From Xanthobacteraceae bacterium (GTDB lineage Bacteria > Pseudomonadota > Alphaproteobacteria > Rhizobiales > Xanthobacteraceae): a DNA stretch of 64,000 nt. Shown piece by piece: positions 45,707 to 53,309 of this stretch. A program made the translations under genes and the position numbers. Where the stretch lies: assembly GCA_031291475.1 (NCBI GenBank), contig JARLIY010000132.1:124001-188000 (forward strand), given 5' to 3'. Each line of letters starts with the position of its first letter. The stretch's first letter is position 1. The notes under the pieces are model-generated. The model saw nothing but the letters and a program-made list of their open reading frames with translations. It was not told the origin of the DNA and did no database searches.

Positions 45707-46291
45707 ATGCACAAAATCGCATTAGGGGCGGTTGCTATGGCTTTCGGCGCGCTGAGCGCATCTGGGGCTTACGCGGAAAAAATGAAATTGAGTAGCGCCG
45801 ATGTCAGCAACGGCGAGACCATTCCCAATGAGCAGGTGTTCAATTCGTTCACTTGTACCGGCACGAACATTTCTCCGTCGCTAAGCTGGAGCGGGGCGCC
45901 AAAGGGCACCAAGAGCTTCGTCATTACGGTCTATGACCCGGACGCGCCGACCGGCAGCGGCTGGTGGCATTGGGTGGTGATCAACCTTCCGGCATCTACC
46001 ACCTCGCTGCCGAAGAACGCCGGCGACCCGAAGGCCAATCTGCTGCCCGCGGGCGCCATCCAGACTCGCACCGATTTCGGCGCTCCCGGTTACGGCGGTC
46101 CTTGCCCGCCGCAAGGCGACAAACCGCATCACTATCACTTCACGGTGTTCGCGGTCGATGAAGACAAGCTGGGCTTCGCCCAGAACGACCAGGCATCGGC
46201 CGCGCTGGTCGGCTACGAGCTGCATTTCCACACGCTGGCGAAAGCAAGCTTCGTCGGCACCTACGGCCGTCCCGCCGAGAAGAAAAAGTAG
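45707..46291 (+). CDS. YbhB/YbcL (Raf kinase inhibitor-like) exported protein
   Basis: PEBP-fold protein of 194 residues with a signal peptide (MHKIALGAVAMAFGALSASGAYA). The conserved YbhB/YbcL pattern is present: FTCTGTNISPSLSWSGAP, VITVYDPDAPTGSGWWHWVVINLP (key D-DAP and WxHWV) and GYGGPCPPQGDKPHHYHFTVFAVD (P-G--HHY-F). Bacterial members bind small ligands of unknown nature. A GGAGGAAACG ribosome site precedes the ATG. A deleted paralogue lies at 39413, on the other side of the ABC transporter cluster. Confidence 0.9.
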   Translation: MHKIALGAVAMAFGALSASGAYAEKMKLSSADVSNGETIPNEQVFNSFTCTGTNISPSLSWSGAPKGTKSFVITVYDPDAPTGSGWWHWVVINLPASTTSLPKNAGDPKANLLPAGAIQTRTDFGAPGYGGPCPPQGDKPHHYHFTVFAVDEDKLGFAQNDQASAALVGYELHFHTLAKASFVGTYGRPAEKKK

Positions 46292-46361
46292 GGCCGTATC
46301 CCGGACGCAGCGCGGCTTGCCGCGCTGCGTTTTATCTTTGCTGCATCTGACCGGCAAAGAC

Positions 46362-46438
<77 letters not shown>

Positions 46439-46576
46439 AATTTCAATCGCGCATTGCGCGCCTTAGATAGCGGAAGGCCCGCTATGCAGCAACTTGCGTT
46501 GTCCCGGACACGTGTTTCCGATGGGCGCGAGATGCTTTAAGTTACATCCGAGCCTCGAAAAAGCGGAGTAAACCCG

Positions 46577-47794
46577 ATGGCGCAGCTTGCGGAAAAACGC
46601 GACGCGAAGCCCGTCCCGATCAAGGACGCCGCGTTCAAATGGGACGATCCGCTCGACCTGGAAAGCGAGCTGACCGAGGAAGAGCGCATGGTGCGCGACA
46701 CCGCGCGCGATTACGCGCAGGAGAAGCTGTTTCCCCGCGTGCTTACCGCCTTTCGCGAGGAAAAATACGATCCCGCCGTGGTGCGCGAAATGGGCGCGCT
46801 CGGCCTCCTCGGCTCGACCATCCCGGAGGAATACGGCGGCGCCGGCCTCGGCTATGTCGCCTACGGCCTGATCGCGCGCGAGATCGAGCGCGTCGATTCC
46901 GGCTATCGCTCGGCGATGTCGGTGCAGTCGTCGCTGGTGATGCATCCGATCTACGCCTATGGCTCGGAGGCGCAGCGGCGCAAATATCTGCCCAAGCTCG
47001 CCACCGGCGAATTCGTCGGCTGCTTCGGCCTCACCGAGCCCGATCACGGCTCCGATCCCGGTTCGATGGCAACGCGGGCCGAGAAAGTCGCCGGCGGCTA
47101 TCGCCTCACCGGCACGAAAATGTGGATTACCAACGCGCCCGTCGCCGACTTCGCCGTGGTCTGGGCGAAGCTCGACGGCAAAATCCGCGGCTTCATCGTC
47201 GAACGCGGCACCAAGGGATTTTCCACGCCGAAGATCGAGGGCAAGCTGTCGCTGCGCGTCTCGATCACCGGCGAGATCGTGCTCGACGGCGCCGTCGTGC
47301 CCGAGGAGAATTTGCTGCCCAACGTCTCCGGTCTGACCGGGCCGTTCGGCTGCCTCAACGTGGCGCGTGCCGGCATCGCCTGGGGCGCGCTCGGCGCCGC
47401 CGAATTCTGCTGGCATCGCACCCGCGATTACGTGCTCAACCGGAAGCAGTTCGGCCGACCGCTCGCCGCCAACCAGCTCGTGCAGAAGAAGCTCGCCGAC
47501 ATGCAGACCGAGATCACGCTCGGCCTGCACGCGGCCTTGCGGCTGTCGCGGCTGATCGAGCAGGGCAAGGCGTCGCCGCCCGCGATTTCGCTATTGAAGC
47601 GCAACAATTGCGGCAAGGCGCTCGACGTGGCGCGACTTGCCCGCGACATGCATGGCGGCAACGGCATCGCCGACGAATTCCACGTGATGCGCGTGATGTG
47701 CAACCTCGAAACCGTCAACACTTACGAGGGCACCCACGACATCCACGCGCTGATCCTCGGCCGCGCGCAGACCGGCATCCAGGCGTTTATGTGA
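46577..47794 (+). CDS. Acyl-CoA dehydrogenase, glutaryl-CoA dehydrogenase type
   Basis: The 405-residue flavoenzyme has the dehydrogenase pattern: [45 protein letters not shown] (key R of the glutaryl-binding DSGYRS block), [22 protein letters not shown] and the catalytic Glu in TYEGTHDIH. These match GcdH, which oxidises and decarboxylates glutaryl-CoA to crotonyl-CoA in lysine, tryptophan and aromatic breakdown. The FAD-binding [18 protein letters not shown] loop is present. Assignment to GcdH rather than another acyl-CoA dehydrogenase is strong but not certain. The GST gene follows with a possible GTGA overlap. Confidence 0.88.
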   Translation: MAQLAEKRDAKPVPIKDAAFKWDDPLDLESELTEEERMVRDTARDYAQEKLFPRVLTAFREEKYDPAVVREMGALGLLGSTIPEEYGGAGLGYVAYGLIAREIERVDSGYRSAMSVQSSLVMHPIYAYGSEAQRRKYLPKLATGEFVGCFGLTEPDHGSDPGSMATRAEKVAGGYRLTGTKMWITNAPVADFAVVWAKLDGKIRGFIVERGTKGFSTPKIEGKLSLRVSITGEIVLDGAVVPEENLLPNVSGLTGPFGCLNVARAGIAWGALGAAEFCWHRTRDYVLNRKQFGRPLAANQLVQKKLADMQTEITLGLHAALRLSRLIEQGKASPPAISLLKRNNCGKALDVARLARDMHGGNGIADEFHVMRVMCNLETVNTYEGTHDIHALILGRAQTGIQAFM

Positions 47795-47823
47795 TTCCCT
47801 CGTCGAACAAAAGAGCTCGACAC

Positions 47824-48759
47824 TTGGGCATATTGATCGACGGCAAATGGATTGACGAGGAAGAGACCTACCGCAAGGGCGGCGCTTTCGTGCGGCCGGC
47901 GACCGTGTTCCGCGCCTTCGTCACCGCCGATGGCAGCTCGCCATTCCCCGCCGACGCCGGGCGCTATCATCTCTACGTCGCGCGCCCTTGTCCCTGGTGT
48001 CACCGCACCATGATCGTCCGCGCGCTCAAGAAACTCGAAGGCATCGTATCGACGAGCCTGGTCGAGCCGCTGCTGCTCGAAGGCGGCTGGAAATTCACCG
48101 CCCCCGACCCGATCACCGCGGCGCGCTTCGTGCACGAACTCTACACCAGGACCGATCCGCACTACACCGGGCGCGCCAGCGTGCCGGTGCTGTGGGACAA
48201 GAAGACCGGCACTATCGTCAGCAACGAATCCGCGGACATCATCCGCATGTTCAACAGCGCGTTCGGCGCCTTCACCGACGAACGCGCGGACTATTATCCC
48301 GCCGCGCTTCGCGCCGAGATCGACGCGGTCAATGCGCGCGTCTATGAGACGCTGAACAACGGCGTCTATCGCTGCGGCCTCGCCACCGGACAGGCTATCT
48401 ACGATCGGACCGTAACCGAACTGTTCGCGACGCTCGACTGGCTCGAGGCGCGGCTCGCCAAGAGCCGCTATCTCACGGGCGACACTATCACCGAGGCCGA
48501 CTGGCGGCTGTTTCCGACGCTGATGCGTTTCGATGCGGTCTATTATTCGCTGTTTAAATGCAACTTGCGCCACGTTTACGAATATCCGGCGCTGTGGGAC
48601 TATACGCGCGCGCTCTATCAGATGCCGGGTGTCGCCGCGACCTGCGACGTCGACGAGTACAAGCTGCACTATTACGGCAGCCTGTTCATGGTGAATCCGA
48701 GCGGCGTCGTACCCAAGGGGCCGAAGCTCGATTTCACGTCACCGCACGGGCGCGGATAA
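47824..48759 (+). CDS. Glutathionyl-hydroquinone reductase-like glutathione transferase (Xi class)
   Basis: The 311-residue product resembles YqjG/PcpF-type enzymes that remove glutathione from glutathionyl-hydroquinones. It begins GILIDGKWIDEEE. The active-site motif is RPCPWCHR (nucleophile first Cys), followed by YTRTDPHYTGRASVPVLWD, IVSNESADIIRMFN and the C-terminal FPTLMRFDAVYY block. No ATG opens the frame before the conserved part: TTG 47824 fits the family N-terminus, and GTG 47791, overlapping the gcdH stop, is the alternative. It may serve aromatic degradation along with gcdH (inference). Confidence 0.83.
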   Translation: MGILIDGKWIDEEETYRKGGAFVRPATVFRAFVTADGSSPFPADAGRYHLYVARPCPWCHRTMIVRALKKLEGIVSTSLVEPLLLEGGWKFTAPDPITAARFVHELYTRTDPHYTGRASVPVLWDKKTGTIVSNESADIIRMFNSAFGAFTDERADYYPAALRAEIDAVNARVYETLNNGVYRCGLATGQAIYDRTVTELFATLDWLEARLAKSRYLTGDTITEADWRLFPTLMRFDAVYYSLFKCNLRHVYEYPALWDYTRALYQMPGVAATCDVDEYKLHYYGSLFMVNPSGVVPKGPKLDFTSPHGRG

Positions 48760-48764
48760 AAATT

Positions 48765-49811
48765 TTACCCCGCCGCCTTCTCCGTCCCCTCGTCCGCGGG
48801 CTTGTCGGACACGCCGGCTTCCGCAAACGTCGCCATGCCGGTGTGGCAGGCGAGAGCCGCGCGCAGGAGCAGAAGCGCTACCGCGGCGCCGGAGGCTTCG
48901 CCGAGCCGCATATTGAGATCGAGAAGCGGCTTGAGCGAAAGCTCCTCCAGCAGCACGCGGTGCCCGGCTTCCGCCGACATGTGACCCGCAAGCGCGTGCG
49001 ACAGCGTATCGGTGCGGAGCTTATAGAGCGGCGCAACGGCGGCGGTGCAGACGAAGCCGTCGAGCAGCACGGGGATATTCTGCCGCCGCGCCGCCAAAGC
49101 GGCGCCGAGAATGGCGGCAAGCTCGCGGCCGCCGAAGGCCGCGGCGACTTTCAGCGGATCGTTGAGCAAGGCCGCGTGTCGATCGAGCGCACGGTCGATC
49201 GCCGCGCGCTTGCGCTGCAAACCTTCGTCGTCGACGCCGGTGCCGCGGCCGGCCCAGCGCGCGCCGCGACCGCCGAACAGCGCCGCCGCGATCGCCGCCG
49301 CCGCTGTGGTGTTGCCGATGCCCATCTCGCCGAGGCAGACGAGATCGCACTCCGATGACACGGCGTCGTATCCCGCCGCCACCGCGGTGAGAAACTCCCG
49401 CTCGGAGAGCGCGGCGCTTTCGGTGAAATCGGCGGTCGGCGCTTCCAGCGCCAGCGGGATGACGCGCAGGTCCGCGCCGGCCGTGCGCGCCAGCTGGTTG
49501 ATCGCGGCGCCGCCATGGGCGAAGTTCGCTACCATCTGCGCGGTGACTTCCGGCGGATAGGCCGACACCCCCTGTTTGGTCACTCCGTGATTGCCGGCAA
49601 AGACCAGAATATCCACCCGGTCGAGACGCGGCGGCGCGTGACCCTGCCAGTGCGCCAGGAAGGCCACCAGATCCTCCAGCCGGCCCAGGCTCTTCGGCGG
49701 CTTGGTCAGCGTGTCCTCGCGCTGCGCCGTGGCGGCGCCGGCGGCGGGATGCCCGCTCGGCAAATCGAGACAGGCGGCGCGCAGGTCGGCGAAAGAGGTA
49801 AAGTTCGGCAT
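48765..49811 (-). CDS. cobT: Nicotinate-nucleotide-dimethylbenzimidazole phosphoribosyltransferase
   Basis: It makes alpha-ribazole phosphate from dimethylbenzimidazole for the lower ligand of cobalamin. The 348-residue product has KPPKSLGRLEDL, VFAGNHGVTKQGVSAYPPEVTAQMVANF (key D/H-G and P-V-T), GEMGIGNTT, GRGTGVDDEG and, near the C-terminus, the general-base Glu in MRLGEASGA. ATG 49811 starts the family sequence; the frame is open much further but not conserved. Rhizobial literature uses cobU for this function. It is divergent from cobS. Confidence 0.95.
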   Translation of the reverse strand: MPNFTSFADLRAACLDLPSGHPAAGAATAQREDTLTKPPKSLGRLEDLVAFLAHWQGHAPPRLDRVDILVFAGNHGVTKQGVSAYPPEVTAQMVANFAHGGAAINQLARTAGADLRVIPLALEAPTADFTESAALSEREFLTAVAAGYDAVSSECDLVCLGEMGIGNTTAAAAIAAALFGGRGARWAGRGTGVDDEGLQRKRAAIDRALDRHAALLNDPLKVAAAFGGRELAAILGAALAARRQNIPVLLDGFVCTAAVAPLYKLRTDTLSHALAGHMSAEAGHRVLLEELSLKPLLDLNMRLGEASGAAVALLLLRAALACHTGMATFAEAGVSDKPADEGTEKAAG

Positions 49812-49888
49812 CGCTCTTTCTTTCGGTGGTTTTCTTTCTGGCGGGGTCAGTGAAGTTCTAGCAAACTTGCCGCGCTCCGACCATCTTA

Positions 49889-49918
49889 CCCTCTCCCCGG
49901 TGACCCGGTGGGGAGAGG
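49889..49918. repeat. GGGGAGAGG-type palindromic repeat between cobT and cobS
   Basis: CCTCTCCCC (49890-49898) and GGGGAGAGG (49910-49918) form a perfect 9-base-pair stem. Related hairpins lie at 51379 (inside a coding region) and 52296. This family of GC-rich palindromes is common in Bradyrhizobium-like intergenic DNA. Confidence 0.75.
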
Positions 49919-49940
49919 TGATACGGAAGACGAGGAACAG

Positions 49941-50729
49941 ATGATGATCCCCGGCACGCGGGAAGACTGGATACCCTGGCTCGCGGCGCGCGGCGGCGAG
50001 CTGTGGACCGGCATTGCTTTCTTGACGCGGATTCCGTTCGTGCGCGGCGCGCCGGCAAGCGAAGCCGGCACGCTGGCGCAAGCGGTCTGGGCTTTCCCGC
50101 TGGTCGGCGTCATCGTCGGGGTCGTCGGCGCATTGGTCTATGCGCTGGCGCACCGGCTCGGACTGCCGCCCTGGCCGGCGGCGGCGCTGGCGGTCGCCGC
50201 GACCTTGGCGGTGACCGGTGGCCTGCATGAGGACGGGCTTGCCGATACCGCCGACGGTTTCGGCGGCGGCGAAACGCGCGAGCGCAAGCTCGACATCATG
50301 CGCGACGCCCGCATCGGCACCTACGGCGTGTGCGCGCTCATCCTGTCGCTCCTGCTGCGGGCCGGCGCGCTCGCGAGCCTCGCCGATCCGGGACACGTGG
50401 CCGCCGCCTTAATCGCGGCGCACGCGGCCGCGCGCGCCACCATGCCGGCGCTCATGTTTTTCCTCGCCCCCGCGCGCAACGATGGATTGTCCTTTGCCGC
50501 CGGCACACCGTCCGCGGCGCGCGTCGCCGCCAGCGTGGTCATTGCCGTCGTCGTTCTCCTCATCAGTCTGGGGCTGGTGCTGACCATCGCGGCATTGATC
50601 GTGCTCGCGATCGCGGCCGTGCTGATGGCGGGACTGAGCGAGCGGCAAATCGGCGGGCAGACCGGCGACGTGCTCGGCGCGATCGAGCAAGTGAGCGAAA
50701 TTCTCGTCCTGCTGGTCGCGCTACGCTGA
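49941..50729 (+). CDS. cobS: Adenosylcobinamide-GDP ribazoletransferase (cobalamin synthase)
   Basis: The 262-residue membrane enzyme joins alpha-ribazole(-phosphate) to adenosylcobinamide-GDP, the last step of the pathway. The metal-binding signature GGLHEDGLADTADGFGGG (D-LADTADG key) and RDARIGTYG are present, as is FLTRIPF near the N-terminus. About six membrane segments follow. MMIPGTREDW is chosen as start because GAGGAACAG precedes it; a frame to 49908 lies in the palindromic repeat. With cobT it provides lower-ligand assembly, complementing btuB salvage. Confidence 0.94.
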   Translation: MMIPGTREDWIPWLAARGGELWTGIAFLTRIPFVRGAPASEAGTLAQAVWAFPLVGVIVGVVGALVYALAHRLGLPPWPAAALAVAATLAVTGGLHEDGLADTADGFGGGETRERKLDIMRDARIGTYGVCALILSLLLRAGALASLADPGHVAAALIAAHAAARATMPALMFFLAPARNDGLSFAAGTPSAARVAASVVIAVVVLLISLGLVLTIAALIVLAIAAVLMAGLSERQIGGQTGDVLGAIEQVSEILVLLVALR

Positions 50730-52283
50730 TTTGCGCGGGCTGAGCGCGCGAGCGCCGGCGACAACAAAAAGCGTCAGCAGTGCCGGTACGATGGCGAGCC
50801 ACAAACTGACGACGGCGATGGCGGCCGCGGCGGCCCAGCCGATCGAGGAAAAGGCCTCGGCGAAAGTTGCGACCCGCGAGGAGACTTGACGCCGGCGGAA
50901 CTGGCTCCTTTTGGCTTGCGTGCGGAACCAGAGCTGGATGGCGGTCGCCGAGACGGCGGCGATCACGATGCCGCACGCGGCGATCAGCGCATGCCGAAGC
51001 GAGGCGAAAGCGAGCGCAGCGATAAGCGGCGCGAACACCACGACGATGATGCCGAGCACCGCCTCGATCTTGGCGCGCAGGACAAAACCGGCGGGCACCG
51101 GCGCCGTGGCGACGAGGTCCGGCGCATCTTCGCCGGAGATCGTCAGCCAGGCGAGACCGCCGGCAAGCTGGCCCGCCGCCATTACCAGCACCGGGACGAG
51201 GAGGTTGAGCGCGCCGCCGCCGGCCTCGAAGCTGCGCCAAAGGAGAACCGCCGGCGGCACCAGATAAAGCATCTGCATGAGTGTCTGCGAAACGAGCCAG
51301 GGGTCGCGGGAGAGCAGCATCCATTCCTTGCGGCGGAGCGCCCGGCGCGGCGACGTGGCGCGAAAGACCCCCTCCCTACCCTCTCCCGCTTGCGGGGGAG
51401 GGATTGGCTGGGGGCGCGTCCGGCTCGCGGGAGCGTTGCCGGCGCTCCCGGCGGTGACGGCATATTCGCCGAAGCGCGGCGCGACGACGGCGATGGCGAG
51501 GGCAAGGAGAAGGAAAGCGAATGCCAGCACGCCGGCGAGCGCGACGACGTCGCCGAGAACGGCGCGGGCCGGCCACCACAATACGCTGCCGGCATCGGGC
51601 GCCAGCGCCAGCACAAAGTCCGATTGCAGCACGTCGGTTCGCGACACCGTGCCGTAGGACAGGATCGCCGCGACTTGCAGGCCGATGACGAAAGCCGCGC
51701 CGATCACGGCGGCGACGATTTGCGCCACGAGGCGCGTGCGCTTGGCGCCGACCAAGCGAAACAGCGCGACGGTCATCGCCACCGCCAGCGCCGTCGCCGC
51801 GGCCCCCATGGCGATCATCACGCCATACGCGCCGAGCCAGCGGGCGCCGCCGCGCAGCGCCAGCATGTCGATGAAGGGCGCGGCGAGCGGCAGTGACATC
51901 GTCGCCACCGAGAGCGCGACGGTGGAGATGCGCACGGCGAAGATTTCCTCCGCCGCGACCGGCGAAGCGAGGATGAGATCGAGATCGGCGCGCGAATAAA
52001 AGGCGCGTGTCATCGCCTCCATGGCCTGCGAAACCATCAGCAGCAATGACAGCAACAAGGTCGTCGTGATCCCCACCAGAACTTGCTTGTCGAGCACGGC
52101 ATCGGCGAAGCGGCCGACCACGTAATAGGCGACCACGTGCATGAAAATCACGAAGGCGAGAATGTCGATCGCGACCCGGCGGCGGCGCTCGCGCCGCCCG
52201 CCGGTCATCATGCCGATCCAGTCGCGCCAGGCGAGCTGGGATTCGTGCCGGGCAAACCAGACGGAGGTGCCGGGCTGGATCAT
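50721..52283 (-). CDS. ABC-2 type transporter permease with an in-frame repeat insertion
   Basis: The 520-residue product has about twelve membrane segments in two halves: MIQPGTSVWFARHESQLAWR at the start, RADLDLILASPVAAEEIFAVR after the first helices and RRALRRKEWMLLSRDPWLVSQTLMQ before the second half. The ATPase gene upstream encodes the partner. In the middle loop, residues about 280-300 (PIPPPQAGEGREGVF) are encoded by a GC-rich palindromic repeat, so the coding region was lengthened by a mobile repeat without losing its frame. ATG 52283 lies in the transporter start region; the upstream frame is repeat DNA. The exported substrate is unknown. It overlaps the cobS end by nine bases on the opposite strand. 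Confidence 0.85.
   Translation of the reverse strand: MIQPGTSVWFARHESQLAWRDWIGMMTGGRRERRRRVAIDILAFVIFMHVVAYYVVGRFADAVLDKQVLVGITTTLLLSLLLMVSQAMEAMTRAFYSRADLDLILASPVAAEEIFAVRISTVALSVATMSLPLAAPFIDMLALRGGARWLGAYGVMIAMGAAATALAVAMTVALFRLVGAKRTRLVAQIVAAVIGAAFVIGLQVAAILSYGTVSRTDVLQSDFVLALAPDAGSVLWWPARAVLGDVVALAGVLAFAFLLLALAIAVVAPRFGEYAVTAGSAGNAPASRTRPQPIPPPQAGEGREGVFRATSPRRALRRKEWMLLSRDPWLVSQTLMQMLYLVPPAVLLWRSFEAGGGALNLLVPVLVMAAGQLAGGLAWLTISGEDAPDLVATAPVPAGFVLRAKIEAVLGIIVVVFAPLIAALAFASLRHALIAACGIVIAAVSATAIQLWFRTQAKRSQFRRRQVSSRVATFAEAFSSIGWAAAAAIAVVSLWLAIVPALLTLFVVAGARALSPRKSA
51379..51402. repeat. Palindromic repeat inside the permease coding sequence
   Basis: CCCTCTCCCGC (51379-51389) and GCGGGGGAGGG (51392-51402) pair with one wobble. 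On the minus strand they encode part of PPPQAGEGREG. The adjoining GGCTCGCGGGAGCG is a second small dyad. Same family as the intergenic hairpins at 49889 and 52296. Confidence 0.75.
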
Positions 52284-52295
52284 TGTGCGACTCCT

Positions 52296-52400
52296 TTCCT
52301 CCCCCGCGCGCGGGGGAGGGGGACCACGCGCAGCGTGGTGGAGGGGGCGCGCCATCCGGCTCGCTGCGCTCGCCACCTCCCCCGTAAACGGGGGAGGATA
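52296..52400. repeat. Mosaic of three palindromes between ABC permease and ATPase genes
   Basis: CTCCCCCGCGCGCGGGGGAG, then ACCACGCGCAGCGTGGTGGA, then ACCTCCCCCGTAAACGGGGGAGG. Each is a near-perfect hairpin and they lie in line, like a bacterial interspersed mosaic element. It may protect or separate the two cistrons. Confidence 0.8.
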
Positions 52401-52413
52401 TTTTCAGAAATTT

Positions 52414-53205
52414 TCACGCGGCTTCCGCGGGCTCGGCGACGAGCGCGAGGAAGGTGTCTTCGAGCGTGGCACCGCTTGCATCGCCGGCGGCGTTGCCGGC
52501 GTTTCCCGCCTGGCGGCGCAGCTCTTCGAGCGTGCCTTCGGCAATCAGCTTGCCGTGGGTGATGACGCCGATGCGGTCGGCCATGCGTTCGGCAACTTCG
52601 AGGATGTGCGTGGTCATGATGACCGTGGCGCCGGCCTGCGCCCGCTCGCGTAGCACGCTTTTGACCTGCCGCGCGGAGCCGGCGTCGAGCCCGGTGAGCG
52701 GTTCGTCGAGAATGATCAGGCGCGGCTCGTGCACCAAAGCGCCGGCCAGCGCCACCTTCTGCCGCATGCCCTTGGAGAAAGTCTCGCAGCGCTCGCGCGC
52801 ATGCGGCCCGAGCCCGAGCCAGGACAAAAGCTTATGCGCGCGGGCCTCGGCGAGCGCCGGCTCGACGCCCCACAGCCCGGCGACGAATTCGAGATACTCT
52901 TCCGGCGTCAGCTTGTCGTAGATCATCGGCTCGTCGGAAATCCAGGCGGTCACCCGCTTCGCCGCAACCGGATCGGCCAGCGCGTCGATGCCGACGACCC
53001 GGATGGAGCCGGCGTCCGGCCGCATCAGGCCGGCAATCATGCGCAACGTCGTCGTCTTGCCGGCGCCATTGGGGCCGAGCAGCGCATAAAACTCCCCTTC
53101 CCTCACCGCCAGGTCCAGGTAGTCGACGGCGGGGCGGTCGAAGCTTTTGACCAGGCCGCGGATGTCGAGCGCGAGCGGCAGATCGGGCAAAACGGGCTGA
53201 AGCAT
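52414..53205 (-). CDS. ABC transporter ATP-binding protein (exporter type)
   Basis: The 263-residue ATPase has Walker A GPNGAGKTT, Q-loop region ISDEPMIYDKLTPEEYLEF, signature FSKGMRQKVALA, Walker B LIILDEPLTGLD and H-loop MTTHILEVAERM. The FSKGM C-loop is typical of ABC-2 exporters. A Gly/Ala/Asn-rich tail segment (QAGNAGNAAGDASGA) precedes the last helix. It pairs with the permease gene 130 bases downstream. I took MLQPVLPDL (53205); the frame is open to 53244. Confidence 0.9.
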   Translation of the reverse strand: MLQPVLPDLPLALDIRGLVKSFDRPAVDYLDLAVREGEFYALLGPNGAGKTTTLRMIAGLMRPDAGSIRVVGIDALADPVAAKRVTAWISDEPMIYDKLTPEEYLEFVAGLWGVEPALAEARAHKLLSWLGLGPHARERCETFSKGMRQKVALAGALVHEPRLIILDEPLTGLDAGSARQVKSVLRERAQAGATVIMTTHILEVAERMADRIGVITHGKLIAEGTLEELRRQAGNAGNAAGDASGATLEDTFLALVAEPAEAA

Positions 53206-53309
53206 GGGTATTTCACTCAGCGTGGCTGCGATGCTGCCACGCAAGCTAGTCGAGACTGGTTTCGGGCTCGTGAATCGGCGGTCGCGATTTTACCGCCTGA
53301 AATCGGCCG

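Noticed and set aside
46639..47823. Frame running through gcdH into the GST gene, suggesting a fusion
   Set aside because: The part overlapping gcdH is a shifted shadow of the dehydrogenase; only the portion from about 47824 matches a GST.
49812..50396. Upstream extension of the cobT frame to 543 codons
   Set aside because: It is antisense to cobS and crosses a palindromic repeat; CobT similarity begins at 49811.
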